Shown here piece by piece: positions 33,985-45,348 of a stretch of 64,000 nucleotides of DNA (positions are counted from its first letter, which is position 1; every line of letters starts with the position of its first letter). Source of the DNA: Malaya genurostris (lineage: Eukaryota > Arthropoda > Insecta > Diptera > Culicidae). The notes beneath the pieces are model-generated. The model ran no database searches. It was given only the letters and a program-made list of their open reading frames with translations, and had not been told where the DNA came from. Made by a program: the position numbers and the translations under genes. The DNA is taken from the NCBI RefSeq assembly GCF_030247185.1, contig NC_080572.1, forward strand, positions 95,529,198 to 95,593,197. The letters are read 5' to 3'.

Positions 33985-34175
33985 GGGTAAGACGCTGGTC
34001 TTATAAGCCAGTTGTCATATGTTTGAGCCCCAACCTGGAAGAATTCTTAGTGTCAGTAAGATCGTAGCACCAGCCATGCAATGGTTCTGTGCGCTATGAG
34101 TCGGGTGCGAAGTTTGTTGCAAAAGAACGTCCAATTCTCCCAAAGGAATGTAATACCAAGGCATTGCTTTTCGAT
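33985..34175 (+). repeat. tRNA-derived SINE
   Basis: GGTAAGACGCTGGTCTTATA followed by AGCCAG forms a tRNA-like anticodon arm (CTGGT/GCCAG stem, 7-nt loop CTTATAA), then a B-box-like TGTTTGAGCCCCAACC. The unrelated body contains TTCTTAGTGTCAGTAAGATC and ends AATGTAATACCAAGGCATTG. It lies inside the hAT-like element. A functional tRNA is ruled out because the acceptor and D arms are not formed. Confidence 0.6.
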
Positions 34176-34619
34176 CATGGGGAACTGGATGAACATTTTC
34201 AGCACCTTCCACTCGTGATTTTGAAACCAATTAGTAGTGTTATGTCGTATTCGACCTTTAAATGTTCACACCTTGTTTTTATTCAATAATATAATTGGTT
34301 TTAAGGCACACTGCTTAAGTTATAAGATGCCAAGGGCATTTTCTAATTTTAATTAACGACTAACTTCAAACTAGGATAGTATCATTAGAACTGTGCACAT
34401 TTGTTTCAAGACAAAATACCGAAAATGTTTCAGATTTCGAATTTACGCGTCCCATGCAAATATCGAAACAAAATTTTATTAAAAAATCGACCTTTCTCTT
34501 TTAAGGGATAAGTACCATTTCTACTTATACATTTATACTTCGAAATGGTGGGTCGTTCCCTTCGTACGAAAAATTACCCACCTGGGCTTAACATGTTTCT
34601 CCGGCCCTGACCGCAGGAA

Positions 34620-35640
34620 TAGATGGATGGAGTGGTATGTCCCGTCTACAAAAAGGGCGATAAGCTAGATTGTTGCAATTACCGCGCACATTGCTCAACG
34701 CCGCCTACAAGGTACTCTCCCAAATCCTTTGCCGTCGTCTATCACCAATAGCTAAGGAATTCGTAGGGCCGTACCAAGCGGGATTTACTGGAGCCCACGC
34801 CACTACGGATCACATATTCGCGATGGGACAAGTACTCCAGAAGTGTCGTGAATACAACATACCTACGCCCTACTCATTGACTACAAATCGGCATACGACG
34901 CAATTTATCGAAAACAGCTATGCCAGATCATGCGGTTTTCCGGATAAACTGACGCGATTGGTCAAAGCAACGATGGATAGAGTGATGTGCTACGTCCGAG
35001 TATCTGAGACGCTCTCGAGTCCTTTCGAATCTCGGAGAGGGCTACGGCAAGGTGATGGACTTGTATCTTGTTCAATATTGCCTTGGAAGGTGTGATTCGA
35101 GGAGCGAGGATCGACACGAGTGGCACGATCTTCCAAAAGTCCGTACAACTTTTTGGCTTCGCTGACGATTTTGATATTGTAACACGTAACCTTGAGAAGA
35201 TGACGGAAACTTACATAGGACTGAAAGCTGAAGCTAGGCGTATCGGACTGGCTATGAATGCGTCGAAAACAAAATACATGAGAGGAAGAGGCTCTAGAGA
35301 AGAAACACTACGCCTCTCATCACGAATATTGATAGACGGTGACGATATCGAGGTGGTTGACGAGTTTGTGTATTTGGGCTCACTGGTGACCGCCGACAAT
35401 GACACCAGCAGAGAAATACAGAGACGTATTTTGGCAGGGAATCGTGCGTACTTTGGACTCAGAAAAACCCTTCGATCGAGAAAAAAACGCCACCGCACGA
35501 AATTGACCATCTACAAAACGCTTATTAGACCGGTTGTTCTCTATGGCCACGAGACCTGAACTATGTTGGAAGAGGACCAACGCGCCCTCAGTGTTTTCGA
35601 AAGAAAGGTACTGAGGACCATCTATGGCTTGTGTTGCTTG
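34620..35640 (+). pseudogene. LINE reverse transcriptase domain, frameshifted
   Basis: Blocks in two overlapping frames: LLNAAYKVLSQILCRRLSPI, FVGPYQAGFTGAHATTDHIF, SRRGLRQGDGLVSC (then a frameshift near 35065), FNIALEGVIRG, LFGFADDFDIV (the YxDD-type motif, here FADD), GLAMNASKTKYM, VDEFVYLGSLVTADNDTSRE and LTIYKTLIRPVVLYGHET followed by TGA where W is expected. After the stop LEEDQRALSVFERKVLRTIY is still legible. The protein is inactive. Confidence 0.75.
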
Positions 35641-35665
35641 TGTATTGCTTACCTTGATTGAACCT

Positions 35666-35829
35666 TGTAGTATCCAAAGTGAAGACAAATATTGTTATAC
35701 CGTGCTTACTGTTTGGTTTCCAAAGTAATAATAATCTATTCGTATTATTTATATCAAGGACTACTTGATCAGAAAACATTTAAGAATTGTATGCGGCTAT
35801 GTGTTATATAATGATGTTACGATACTACA
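35666..35829 (-). repeat. 3' LTR of the young Ty3/gypsy element
   Basis: 164 bp, ending GATACTACA on the plus strand, with short inverted ends TGTAGTATC/GATACTACA. One difference from the partner LTR at 40709-40872. Confidence 0.92.
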
Positions 35830-35890
35830 TTATTTCCTTTTTTTATATATATATAGATATTTGTTTTTTTATTATTATTATTATTTTTTT

Positions 35891-38800
35891 TTATTTCAGT
35901 GAATCTTTATTTGTATCTCCGTCGACAGTTTGTACATAGTCCTGCATGTAGATTGGTTGTTGGACAGCTCGTTTTATTCTAGAATTCACAGTTGACTCTT
36001 CGACTGATTCTTTAACTTTTCTGTTTGTTGTATCATTGGAATTATCTGCTACTTGTAGTGATTTAGAAACATCCTGTAGATGAGTGATATGTCGACGATA
36101 TTTTGCTCCCGATTCTGAAGCAATGACTACATCTCCGCCTTTCCTTTTGATAACTTTGCACGATTCGGAACCAAAAGTGGGAGTCAGCTTATTTGATTTT
36201 ATCATATTCTTCACCAAAACGTTATCACCTTCCGACATATGATTCACTTTGGCATGGCGTCGTTTGTCTGCATATAGCTTTCCTTTTTCTTTCATTTCTT
36301 TGTCACGCTCGATGACCTCTTCATCTACTTCTTTGGGTTGGTAAATACATGGAAGCTTGTCTCTTATATAATATCCAAGTAACATTTCCGAAGGAGTCTT
36401 TTCCGTCGTTGAGTGAGGAGTTGAACGGTACATGAGCAAATACTTATTGAGATCTTCAATCCAATTAGAATTGATTCCTTGACTGATGGTCAATCTTTTC
36501 AAAATAGAACGATTCTGGCGTTCTACCTCACCATTTTGCTGTGGCCAGTAAGGAATGGTGTTGATCAACTTGATGTTATTTGATTCACAATACACTCGAA
36601 ACTCCACACTTGAAAACTGAGGACCATTATCAGCTGTAATGGATAGCGGCAAACCAAACCGAGCAAAAATTATTTCCAATCTGTTGATGGTTTCTTTGGT
36701 ATCAATCTTCGTCATTATCTCGATTTCTAAGTAGCGACTGAAGTAGTCAACCACCACGAATAGGTAGTGGCTCGATGGGAGGGGTCCCAGAAAGTCAACA
36801 GCCAAATGTTGCCATGGACCTGAAGGTAATTCTCTGCGCTTCATTGGTTCTGGTGCAGAGGGTGCTGCTACCAACATGCATCCTCGGCAGTTTTTAATGT
36901 GCTGCTCAACTTGCAAATCCATTTTCGGCCACCAAACCTTTGCTCTTAATCTTTGCTTCATAATTGTCATACCAGGGTGCCCTTCGTGAGCCAATTCTAA
37001 TGTCTGCTTTCTCAGACTTTCTGGAATCACCATTCTATTACCTCGTAGTAGGATCTTGCCAGCAAAACAGAGTTCCGTAGCAAATAATTTGAAAGGCTGC
37101 GCTTCCTCTGACCAGATTCCTTGATCCAGAGCAACCCGAACTGATTGAATAGACTTGTCAATATTCGATGATTGTTCAATTTCTGTTAACTTCAAGGCTA
37201 TTGGCATTGCATTAGAAGCTATCCAGTGTACATAATACTCAGAAAATTCGTCAAACGTTATTCCAGTAGTGTTTGATGTGATTGCCAGTCGTGAAAGAGG
37301 GTCAGCAACGTTTGATTTACCAGGCTTGTAGATAACTTTCGCTTTATATGCTTGTAAACGAACTACCCACCTTTCAATTCTTGCACACGGTTTAGATCGA
37401 GGACCAAATATCGTTTGTAAAGGCTTGTGATCTGTGATAAGCTCAAATGTCCGGCCATACAAATAAAAATGAAATCGTTCTACCGCCCATACTAGCGCTA
37501 AGGCCTCCTTTTCAATTTGTGCATACCGTTTTTCCACCTCGGAAAGGCTCTTGCTTGCGTAAGCAATAATTCTAGGCCCCTGATTATTTATTTGGATTAG
37601 CACTGCTCCTAGACCAACTGGACTAGCGTCAGCCACTAGTTGTGTACGATCTTCATCATTGAAATACCCCAGTGTTTTTGGATTCATCATGTGTTCCTTT
37701 AATTTGTCAAACGCAATTTGTTGCTCAAATCTCCAAACATATTTCTGTCCCAGGTTTGTGAGTCGCCTTAATGGAAACGTTAATGTAGCTAGATCAGGAA
37801 TAAATCTTCCCACATAATTGACCAGGCCAAGAAAACTTCTGACTTCTTCAGTGGTTCTCGGTTCTCGGAAATTGCGAATAGATTCTAACTTATCTATACC
37901 AGGATTGATTCCATTTTTTGATAGCACGTGACCAAGAAAACCTATCTCAGAAACACCAAACATGCACTTACTTTTGTTCAGTAATACATTTCTGTTCTTT
38001 AATCTGACAAGAACCTTCTCTAACCGCAAGTCATGTTCATTTTGGTCTAATCCAAACACTAGAATATCATCAATAAAATTTATACATCCTTCACATCCGC
38101 TCAAAACTTGTTCCATTGACTTTTGAAATAGTTCTGGCGCACAATTTATTGCGAACATAAGCCGGGTATATCGAAATAATCCTTTCCGTGTAATAAATGT
38201 TGTAATTTCTCGTGATTTTTCAGATATTTCAACCTAAAACAAAATAATACTTATCTAGCGTTTCTCAGCAATTCTAATTTATTTATTAATTCTGTAAAGC
38301 ATCTATTTTTATTTCATTTTATTTTTTTTTTATTCATTTTTTTTTCAATTAAACTTAATATCATCGTTCAAAGTAGTGGTAGTACTCAGATTCTGAATCA
38401 TAATGAAGGATAATAGATAATAGAGTTTCACTCTACCTGATGAAAAGCAGATTTCACATCTAGCCGGGAGAAAACGCTTGCCTTTGTCAATTGTGGTAAA
38501 AAATCCTCAATAGTCGGTAGGGGATGATTCTCTCTTTCTACCGCTTCGTTAGCCCGCCTCATGTCGATACAAATACGAACATCGTCTCCTTTTGGTACAA
38601 CAACCACTGGAGAAATCCACTTGGCTGGTTCGTTCACTGGTTCGATAACTCCTTGACTTAGCAACTCATCGATTTTCTTATCGACTTTCTTTTCCAATGC
38701 AACTGGTATACGCCGGTATGGTTGAACGACTGGTGCAATATCCGACTTGATCGGGATGTCAACTTTAATGCCTTTGATGGTTCCCAGTTTGCTGCCTTCC

Positions 38801-40688
38801 GTACTGACTTCGTTAACTGGAATGTCGATTTTTAGTACTCCCATAGACGTAGCTGTATCACGACCGATTAGGATTTTCCCATTTCCATTTATTACGTAAA
38901 ATTCAGCCAATTCACTAACATTGCCGATCTTCACCTTTGCAGTAAATACACCAAGCAACGGCAAAGGTATTCCGCCGTAAGCTTTAAAAACTTTCGTTGA
39001 TTCTTTTCTTTGGTTTGTTACGATCACCCTGCTACTTTTCAAATATTCCCAATCCGTTTTACCCAATAAGTTGTATTTAGAACCGGAATCAATTACTGCT
39101 GTTACGACGATTCCGCCAATTTCGCAGCATAGCTCGCTATTCCTGTCTGGTGTAGTTACGTGAAAAACATATTCTGTGTCTTCGTTGACAATATTTTTAA
39201 CAGTATTTGAATCGGTATAGATAGTGTCGTGTTTTGAAGAGAAGTTTTCTCGATTGTCGATCCTTTGATTTTCAACCGATCGATTATTATTCGATCTTGT
39301 CACTTGTTTGTTTTTTCGACATTTCTTGGCAAAGTGGTCTTTTCCTCCACATTTATTACATGACTTGCCTTTCGCAGGACATATGGAATCTTTCGCCAAA
39401 TGCCCGCTGTATCCGCAACGATGACATTCAAACTGTGTCATTTCGCCGTATCGCTTCCGTTTGGGTGCGTAAGAATTCGCATCAATTTTATTAACATCAT
39501 TTATTGGTTTTGAAACCTCTCCGACGGCCGAACCTATGGTAAAAGATTTCTCTTGTTGAGCCACCGTTTCGAATATCTTCGCTACACTTAATATCTCCTC
39601 CAAACTCGCATCACCTCTTTTCAGTAAATCTCTTCGCAGTGCCGCTGATTGACAGTTTTGAATAATTTGATCCTTAATGTTCTCTTCCATACGATCTCCG
39701 AATCCGCATCGTTCTGCTTGGACTCGTAGTCTGATCGTGAAAGCATCAATGCTTTCGCTAACACGCTGCTTCATTTGGCGTAGTAAATGACGTTCATATG
39801 TAGAGTTTTCTTTTGGTAGGAAAAATTCGTTCAACCTAGCACAAGCCTCCTCATAGCTGGTCATGTTAGGAGTGTAATTGTCGACATTAAGTAACGGTCC
39901 GCGCATTTCAACTTTGGCTAATTCTGGAAGTGTGTCAAATAGTAGTTGAACACTTGGTCCGGCATAATGAAGCAACAAATCTTTTTTCCAATCTTCGTCA
40001 TCAATTCGGCTAGCTCGAATCATTGTTTCGAATGATCTCAGCCACTTTCGCCATTCAACACCGACGTTATCTATATGGGTTGCATAATCGAATACCTGCA
40101 GTTGCAGTCCTAGCGACCGAATCATGTCTGCAAATAGTCAATTCACAAGAATTACTTCAGCCAACAAAATTTCAAATTATTTTCGAAGAAATTTTACAGG
40201 AAACTAGCTTGCAAAGTATCTTCCCAAGCTAATGCCATGCTGTTTTTTTTCTTCGAAAATGAAAAAAACTATATGTATACTTTTTTTTTTTCTAAATACG
40301 TTCCACGAGGTATTTTTTTTATAGGTTATCTTTTTCAAATAAATGCAGTAGCGTATCGAGAAAAACAGTCTCCATGAATACTTTACTATGCGCAGTTTTC
40401 TTTACGCTTCAAACTATTTGAATTAACATATTCTTATTCCGCATTGAAGCGAGTACAGCATTTTGATTTTTTCTCTTTTTCCTGCTCTTGCGCAGAATGG
40501 AATCAGACTTGTACAAACCGCATCCAAGCGACTGATCCATTTCAAAGCAATTTTCATCACCTGCTCTATGGCAGAGTGGTACCAGACTATATAATACAGC
40601 ATTTAAGCGACTGATATCCACCTCTCATATAAATTGTTTTAGTAGTTTCCATCTTTAATACTGAATACTTACCGAACTGATTCGCCAT
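35891..40688 (-). CDS. Ty3/gypsy Gag-Pol polyprotein, spliced, 1349 aa, apparently intact
   Basis: Exons on the minus strand: 40688-40673 (ATG, MANQF plus one base), 40127-38437, and 38233-35891. Phases fit exactly (1707 + 2343 nt, stop at 35891). In order: Gag (residues 1-230), zinc knuckles (about 240-275, CHRCGYSGHLAKDSIC and CNKCGGKDHFAKKC), aspartic protease with DSG (352-354), RT from about 490 (FSRLDVKSAFHQ, then FIDD at about 622), RNase H (VADAS about 770), integrase with HEGHPG...C-x2-C zinc finger (about 985-1022) and D-D-E core (AVDF, TADNG, GEVE at about 1049, 1104, 1138). No frameshift or nonsense codon was seen. This encodes reverse transcription and integration functions. The splicing is inferred, not observed. 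Confidence 0.85.
38234..38436 (-). other. putative 203-bp intron within the RT coding region
   Basis: Minus strand: ...CATCAG|GTAGAG...TATTTTGTTTTAG|GTTGAA. Removal joins AFHQ to VEISEKSREITTF, exactly the expected RT sequence after motif A (AFHQxE). Unspliced, the frame stops two codons after the donor. It is AT-rich with no coding potential. Confidence 0.75.
40128..40672 (-). other. putative 545-bp intron in the 5' part of gag
   Basis: Minus strand: ATGGCGAATCAGTTCG|GTAAGT at 40672 and TGACTATTTGCAG|ACATG at 40128. The consensus donor and acceptor join in phase, giving MANQFDMIRSLG. Alternatively translation starts at the ATG at 40125 and this is untranslated leader. Inside are two related segments of about 70 bp (ATCCAAGCGACTGATCC and ATTTAAGCGACTGATATCC). 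Confidence 0.6.
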
Positions 40689-40708
40689 TTTTCTTCTCGT
40701 CGCCAAAA

Positions 40709-40872
40709 TGTAGTATCCAAAGTGAAGACACATATTGTTATACCGTGCTTACTGTTTGGTTTCCAAAGTAATAATAATCTATTCGTATTATTTATATCAA
40801 GGACTACTTGATCAGAAAACATTTAAGAATTGTATGCGGCTATGTGTTATATAATGATGTTACGATACTACA
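40709..40872 (-). repeat. 5' LTR of the young Ty3/gypsy element
   Basis: 164 bp, TGTAGTATCC...GATACTACA on the plus strand. It adjoins the TTTTGGCGACGAG primer-binding region at 40696-40708. Confidence 0.92.
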
Positions 40873-40979
40873 AACCTGAGGTTGTATTTCCATGGATAAA
40901 AACAACGTGTAACCATGGATACCACTTTATGTTATCCGTCGTGTTATATGGTAATTCCTAGTGCTACTGGCCGTTCTTA

Positions 40980-41214
40980 ATGTCGTTTTCGCTTGATAAC
41001 AAACCTAACCCAGTTTCCGCCCCAACTGCTGTCAAACCTTTTCTTTGAAGCAAGTTTCAACGTTATTGAACTGAAAATCTAGTCGGCTTCAAACCTTTTT
41101 TATTTTTATATCAAACCCCCGTTGCTAAGTGCGAAGCCAAGAGTTTCGTGAAAAGTGTTTGTTTGATGAAACTACCCTGGGGCAGTTAAAAGTTTTCTCA
41201 AGCGAATACGACAT
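40980..41214 (+). mobile_element. MITE with ATGTCGTTTTCGC ends, copy 1
   Basis: The left end ATGTCGTTTTCGCTTGA and right end TCAAGCGAATACGACAT are inverted repeats. The interior AACTGCTGTCAAACC, TTGAACTGAAAATC, CCCCCGTTGCTAAGT and TTTGATGAAACTACCCTGGG is shared, in inverted orientation, with 59610-59858. Confidence 0.8.
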
Positions 41215-41259
41215 AAGATTGTCTAGATAAGTGGGGGCAGGTATTTATATGCATACGAT

Positions 41260-41544
41260 CAGGGCCGCCGAGAGGGAAGGGGGAAAGGAAGAATCCCCCC
41301 GAGCCCGGATTTTTTCAGGGGGCCCGGAAATTCAAAATTGTTTTCTTCATTCTTCATAGTAAAACAAAATATCAAAAATCGAAACAAGTTCACCTTACGA
41401 ATTATTGTGTTATAATAATGTATTTAAAAATCTCTTGATACGATGGTATTCTTATACTCAAAATGTTTTTTTTTTTAATTTTCAAGTTTAGGGGCCCGTA
41501 ATATTGCAGTCCCCCCGGGCCCAAATTTTCTCTCGACGGCCCTT
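41260..41544. mobile_element. complete hAT-type MITE (285 bp), 8-bp target duplication
   Basis: The ends are CAGGGCCGCCGAGAG and CTCTCGACGGCCCTT. CATACGAT flanks both ends (41252-41259 and 41545-41552). The subterminal GGGCCCGTAATATTGCAGTC is shared with the relic at 31536. No coding capacity. Confidence 0.85.
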
Positions 41545-41552
41545 CATACGAT

Positions 41553-44500
41553 AACAGCAAACTATGAATGAATAAGGTAGATCATGCGAAATAATTAAAC
41601 ATATTTTCCACATCTTCCTTCTTTTCTTTTATTTTGTATAACGCTTATAAAACATTCTTATCCATTACAAAAATCTCAGACATAATACGAAACATAAATA
41701 AATTTTTATTTTATTCATTTATTGTACATTATTATATTTGCATATCAGAAAAATCTTGTTTTCTTACATTTCCAAATGCCTAACTAAAATTTTTGAGATG
41801 CTGTGGTATTCTCTTTTCTTTTTCTGATCACCAAGTTTTCTCAGATACGTTATCCTCCCACCCAGTGCTGAAAACGATTCCTTCACGCGACAGTTTAAAA
41901 TGAAATTCCTAAGTTAGTTCCTAGGGCTGTAGATGTTTGCTATGAATGTCGTGTTGATGAAAACTATCACGTTGTCTGCTATCCAGGCAGTCATATATGA
42001 ATGTCGCGCGGTTCGCGCAGATGAAGGTCGCATGTGAATGTCAGCGCAACGTGAATGTAGTGGGAACAGTCTTACTCGTATTGGGCAATGAATGTAACGA
42101 AAGAATGATAGTCATCAATAGAATCGGCTGCATTTTGTTTTCGGTTCGAATTTCATAGCTGGTCATAAACATTCATGAAGAAATTCAGAATTGCGTCACT
42201 AGTGACGGTTTTCATGTCGAAACCTACTCTGATATTGTTTAGTACTTAAGAACTAATAACATTTGTCATTTTAGATTTTTTTAATTTGATAACATTTGTA
42301 ACTACAACAGCCACCAAAAAAGCATGGAAATGGTCGAATACTCTGATTTGGAAGCCTTGACGTTGATGATCGATACAAGGTTGTCCAATTTCCCAATACA
42401 TCAAATTTTAATCTGGATGTAAAAAAAGAGACTCATACATTTATTTGTCATTGAAGTCGACATGTAATTCTAGGCCCATCTAGATCACACTTCCAAGCGA
42501 ATAGTGGAGACTAATCTGGAAAAACTGAAGATTAAGAGTTAAAGAATATTGTACTGACGGTGAAGTGGGGAATAGATGAATATACCGGAAACACCGAAAA
42601 CAACCAGGTTTTTGAAAATGACAACGAAATCCTGACGAATGTTAGGGTATTTATTATGTCCATGGTATCAATAAAAGCAAGACCAAAGAAGAAAGTGTTT
42701 TTTTAATCCACAAAATTATGCACACTTATAAGTATTCAGTTTAATGCTATAATATCTGAATGTATCTTTCGGGAAAGATAGATTCCTTGAATATTTTCTT
42801 CATATTGCGTGCAGACTTGATTTTAAGAAGTGGCAAATCCGAGGAGAGCTCAAAATAAAAATTATCGATTGTAAAAAGGTGGGTGGGTAATATCAGAGAC
42901 ATAATTGCATGCCGTGAATACGTACAAAACTGAAATGATGTTGCCACACTTCCGAACATCGATAATCGTAAGTTCTAGTTGATTAATTCAATGCTTTACT
43001 TGCATGATTGTATGCGGTATAAGGCGTACCTCACGAGGGCAATAAATTACAGGGTTGCGTAGATGACAAGACCGATTACGATGACATTGAATATGCAATG
43101 TTAATATTCATTTAAATTAGAAAAATCCACAAAAAGTCGTTTGTGACAATCTAGGACTTTTAAATTTGGGTCAACATGACATTCATTTTAATAATCTACT
43201 CGGCAAACCCGCCTCGAAAATACAAACTATATAGCTATTTGAAAGAATATCCACAAACTGAAAGCCTCCAACTTGGATTTTAAGAATTTTACAACAGCAA
43301 ATTATTGACATACACTCATCAAGCGTGAACAAAATGAAACAAATCAATAATATATTCCACCCCAGTTTTTCTAAACCATAAACCTTATCTCAAATTATTC
43401 TTTTTTGTTAATGTGTGTATGTATGTATGTGTGAAGCCACCATCAGTTCAAGGCATTACCAGTGTATGCGGGTAGACTTACAGTAGATCCGAATTTGATT
43501 ATCAGATAGCTTTCATATAATTGCTGTTAAGAAGGCCAAAATGGGGTTTTAGGACCCGCCGCCTTCCAGCAAGAACATCCGGCCATATAATAAAGAATTT
43601 TGCTGCTCCAGCTTAAACCCGCCTGATGGTTTATTTGTTAGAAAGGTGCGTCTTACTCATTTCAGACCTTCAGGGAGAAACACAAAGCTTCCCCCACGTG
43701 ACTCAGGTTGGCAATCCTGAATTAGAATCATTTTACTATTGCCGCTTATTCTAACTATGTGCATATAACCTTTGTATAAGTTGTGTCTATGAAAATGTCT
43801 GTGAATGCTCCACACAACGGTTTTGAAATATTGCAACCTAGTATGAGAATCATCAAGTTGAATCATCGATTCGATTTTCTGCGATAGTTGTCAACTTGCG
43901 ATTCTCTCTTTTGGTAAATTCCACACAGCAACGATCATCTGATCTGATCATCATCAGACTGTATATTTTTTTAATGGCGTGAAATACTCAGAGTATGAAG
44001 TGGAGCGAAGAAATATAATAGCAAAATTCTCTCACGGTTCATGTATTGAGACACGAGTTCTTATAGCATCTTCTACCGGATTGAAAATGTTATATACAAT
44101 ATAGATAGCAATATAGCAGCTTCTGTCAAATTTTCGGCAATCACCAACACTGATAATATTTCAACAACAACAAATTTGGCTCTGTTCACCCAATGTTTTT
44201 TTGAAACATTTATTCAAAACAATCACGCTCTATTTTACAGTAAGAATGCTTTAGTCTAAGAATTTTCGGTCTAAACCAACTATTTTTATGGTTTGATAGA
44301 CAACTGATCTTTTCGTTGGTTTAAACAATCGAGATTTATTTTGCATGTACACAAACTGCTTCGAAAAACGGTATATGTGCCCCCAAACGGTATATGTGAG
44401 TAGAGGTAAAAATTTGCACAAGCTTCTTGTTGTTTTGGCTTTGTACCAGGCTGATACCACAAAATATTTTTCTGGTGTAAACACCGCTAATTGCTAAAAT

Positions 44501-44580
44501 TGATCTTTTTTCTCAGTGTGCAACTGCTTTCAATGCAGAGAAGCCAGATCTGCAGATTTGTCTGTAAATTTGCAGATTTC
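41553..44580. other. 3-kb AT-rich region, no supported gene
   Basis: Short ORFs only. Minor features: a GTATGTATGTATGT microsatellite (43412-43432), the repeated phrase ACGGTATATGTG (44370 and 44388), and a minus-strand ORF at 43657-43866 (RLQYFKTVVWSIHRHFHRHN) that I do not recognise and could belong to an old element. Confidence 0.35.
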
Positions 44581-44585
44581 GTACA

Positions 44586-44966
44586 TTAGGCTCTCTGACA
44601 GCTCACTTACAACCACAAATGCAAATGAGATTGGTTTGTTTTCATCAGGAAACGCATGCATTAAACACGATTCAGACGATCAATCAACTTCCGTTGACGT
44701 CCAGATTATTTTTATTAATTTTTTTAGTCGAATATTGCTCACGTATCCGACGTTAAAATTTTTCGAGAACTTGACGTAGTGTCCTTTCATATGAATTGCT
44801 TACAATTAATGTTGTTTTTCCTTAATCGTTCCATGCAGGCGATAGTCGCTTGATGCTGCGTGTGAATCGATTTTACATATTGTTTTGTTTTCATCAGGAA
44901 ACGTGTAGGCCACCCATTTTTCAGTAGGCCCGCCGTTCATTTTTCACCGGGCATAGAAACCTTAAT
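44586..44966. repeat. about 380-bp dispersed repeat, copy 2
   Basis: Begins TTAGGCTCTCTGACAGCTCA and ends CACCGGGCATAGAAACCT. Same orientation as 17629-18005 and similar throughout, with unrelated flanks. Confidence 0.75.
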
Positions 44967-45112
44967 AGTGCTGCAGACATTTTTTGTTGTGCAGGCTTTT
45001 GCATACTTTAGAAATCTAGATTTTCGCAGACTTTCGTCAAAATTTACAGACTTTTGAAATTGTCGCGACCTTTCTTTTTTTTTTGATCGCCAAATCAGTT
45101 TAGCGTATCATA

Positions 45113-45346
45113 GGGTAACAGAGGTATTTTGGCCCACTTTAGGATTGATTTTATTTTGGCCCACTTTGTAAAAATATCCACCAAATGTAATATCTTTGAA
45201 AAACTCTTCCGCAATAGGTAGTTTAATGTGATAAGCTTCAAATTAATGCAACATGGGTTACTTAACATCGATAAAATCCGAGAAAACCGATAAAGTTTTT
45301 CAGGTGGGCCAAAATATATGAAGTGGCCAAAATACCTCTGTTACCC
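45113..45346. mobile_element. Tc1/mariner-type MITE, 234 bp
   Basis: The inverted ends are GGGTAACAGAGGTATTTTGG(CCCACTT) and (AAGT)GGCCAAAATACCTCTGTTACCC, with TA on both sides (45111-45112, 45347-45348). TTTTGGCCCACTT recurs internally at 45161. No ORF. Confidence 0.8.
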
Positions 45347-45348
45347 TA

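Larger units (their letters stand above)
32799..34609. mobile_element. hAT-like non-autonomous transposon, 8-bp target duplication
   Basis: The ends are CAGGGCCGGTGAAA (32799) and the complement of CAGGGCCGGAGAAA (34609). ACCGCAGG flanks both sides (32791-32798 and 34610-34617), an exact 8-bp target duplication, and removing the insert rejoins the LINE frame (EEILPQ to the following E...MEW). Subterminal GGTGGGTAATT motifs occur in both orientations. No hAT transposase is present; the interior holds a mariner relic and a SINE. Confidence 0.85.
31740..35640 (+). mobile_element. RTE-like non-LTR retrotransposon, interrupted and truncated
   Basis: The plus-strand order is a GC-rich 5' region (31740-32110), an endonuclease start with KLGTWNCKSLGFPGYDLMLH (about 32125), the linker with EEILPQ (about 32500-32790), then, after a hAT-like insertion, the RT (34620-35640). 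Most of the endonuclease is missing. The RT is cut off at about 35640, just before the Ty3/gypsy element at 35666. Clade assignment (RTE/BovB-like) rests on the WN(V/C)(R/K)SL start and the C-terminal RT blocks and is tentative. Confidence 0.65.
35666..40872 (-). mobile_element. young Ty3/gypsy LTR retrotransposon with introns
   Basis: Two 164-bp LTRs (35666-35829 and 40709-40872), TG...CA, differ at one base (ACAAAT versus ACACAT). AACCT flanks both sides (35661-35665 and 40873-40877), a 5-bp target duplication. On the minus strand the 5' LTR is followed by TTTTGGCGACGAG (primer-binding region), the gag-pol gene, and a purine tract AAAAAAAGGAAATAA before the 3' LTR. The single gag-pol reading frame is open through 1349 codons when two GT-AG introns are removed. 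There is no env. Confidence 0.92.

Noticed and set aside
33985..34175. possible tRNA gene (anticodon-arm and B-box like sequence)
   Set aside because: Acceptor and D arms do not form and the sequence continues into a SINE body, so it was called a SINE rather than a tRNA gene.
43657..43866. minus-strand ORF of 69 codons
   Set aside because: Fairly protein-like, but no family recalled and no splice or start context; left as part of an unassigned region.
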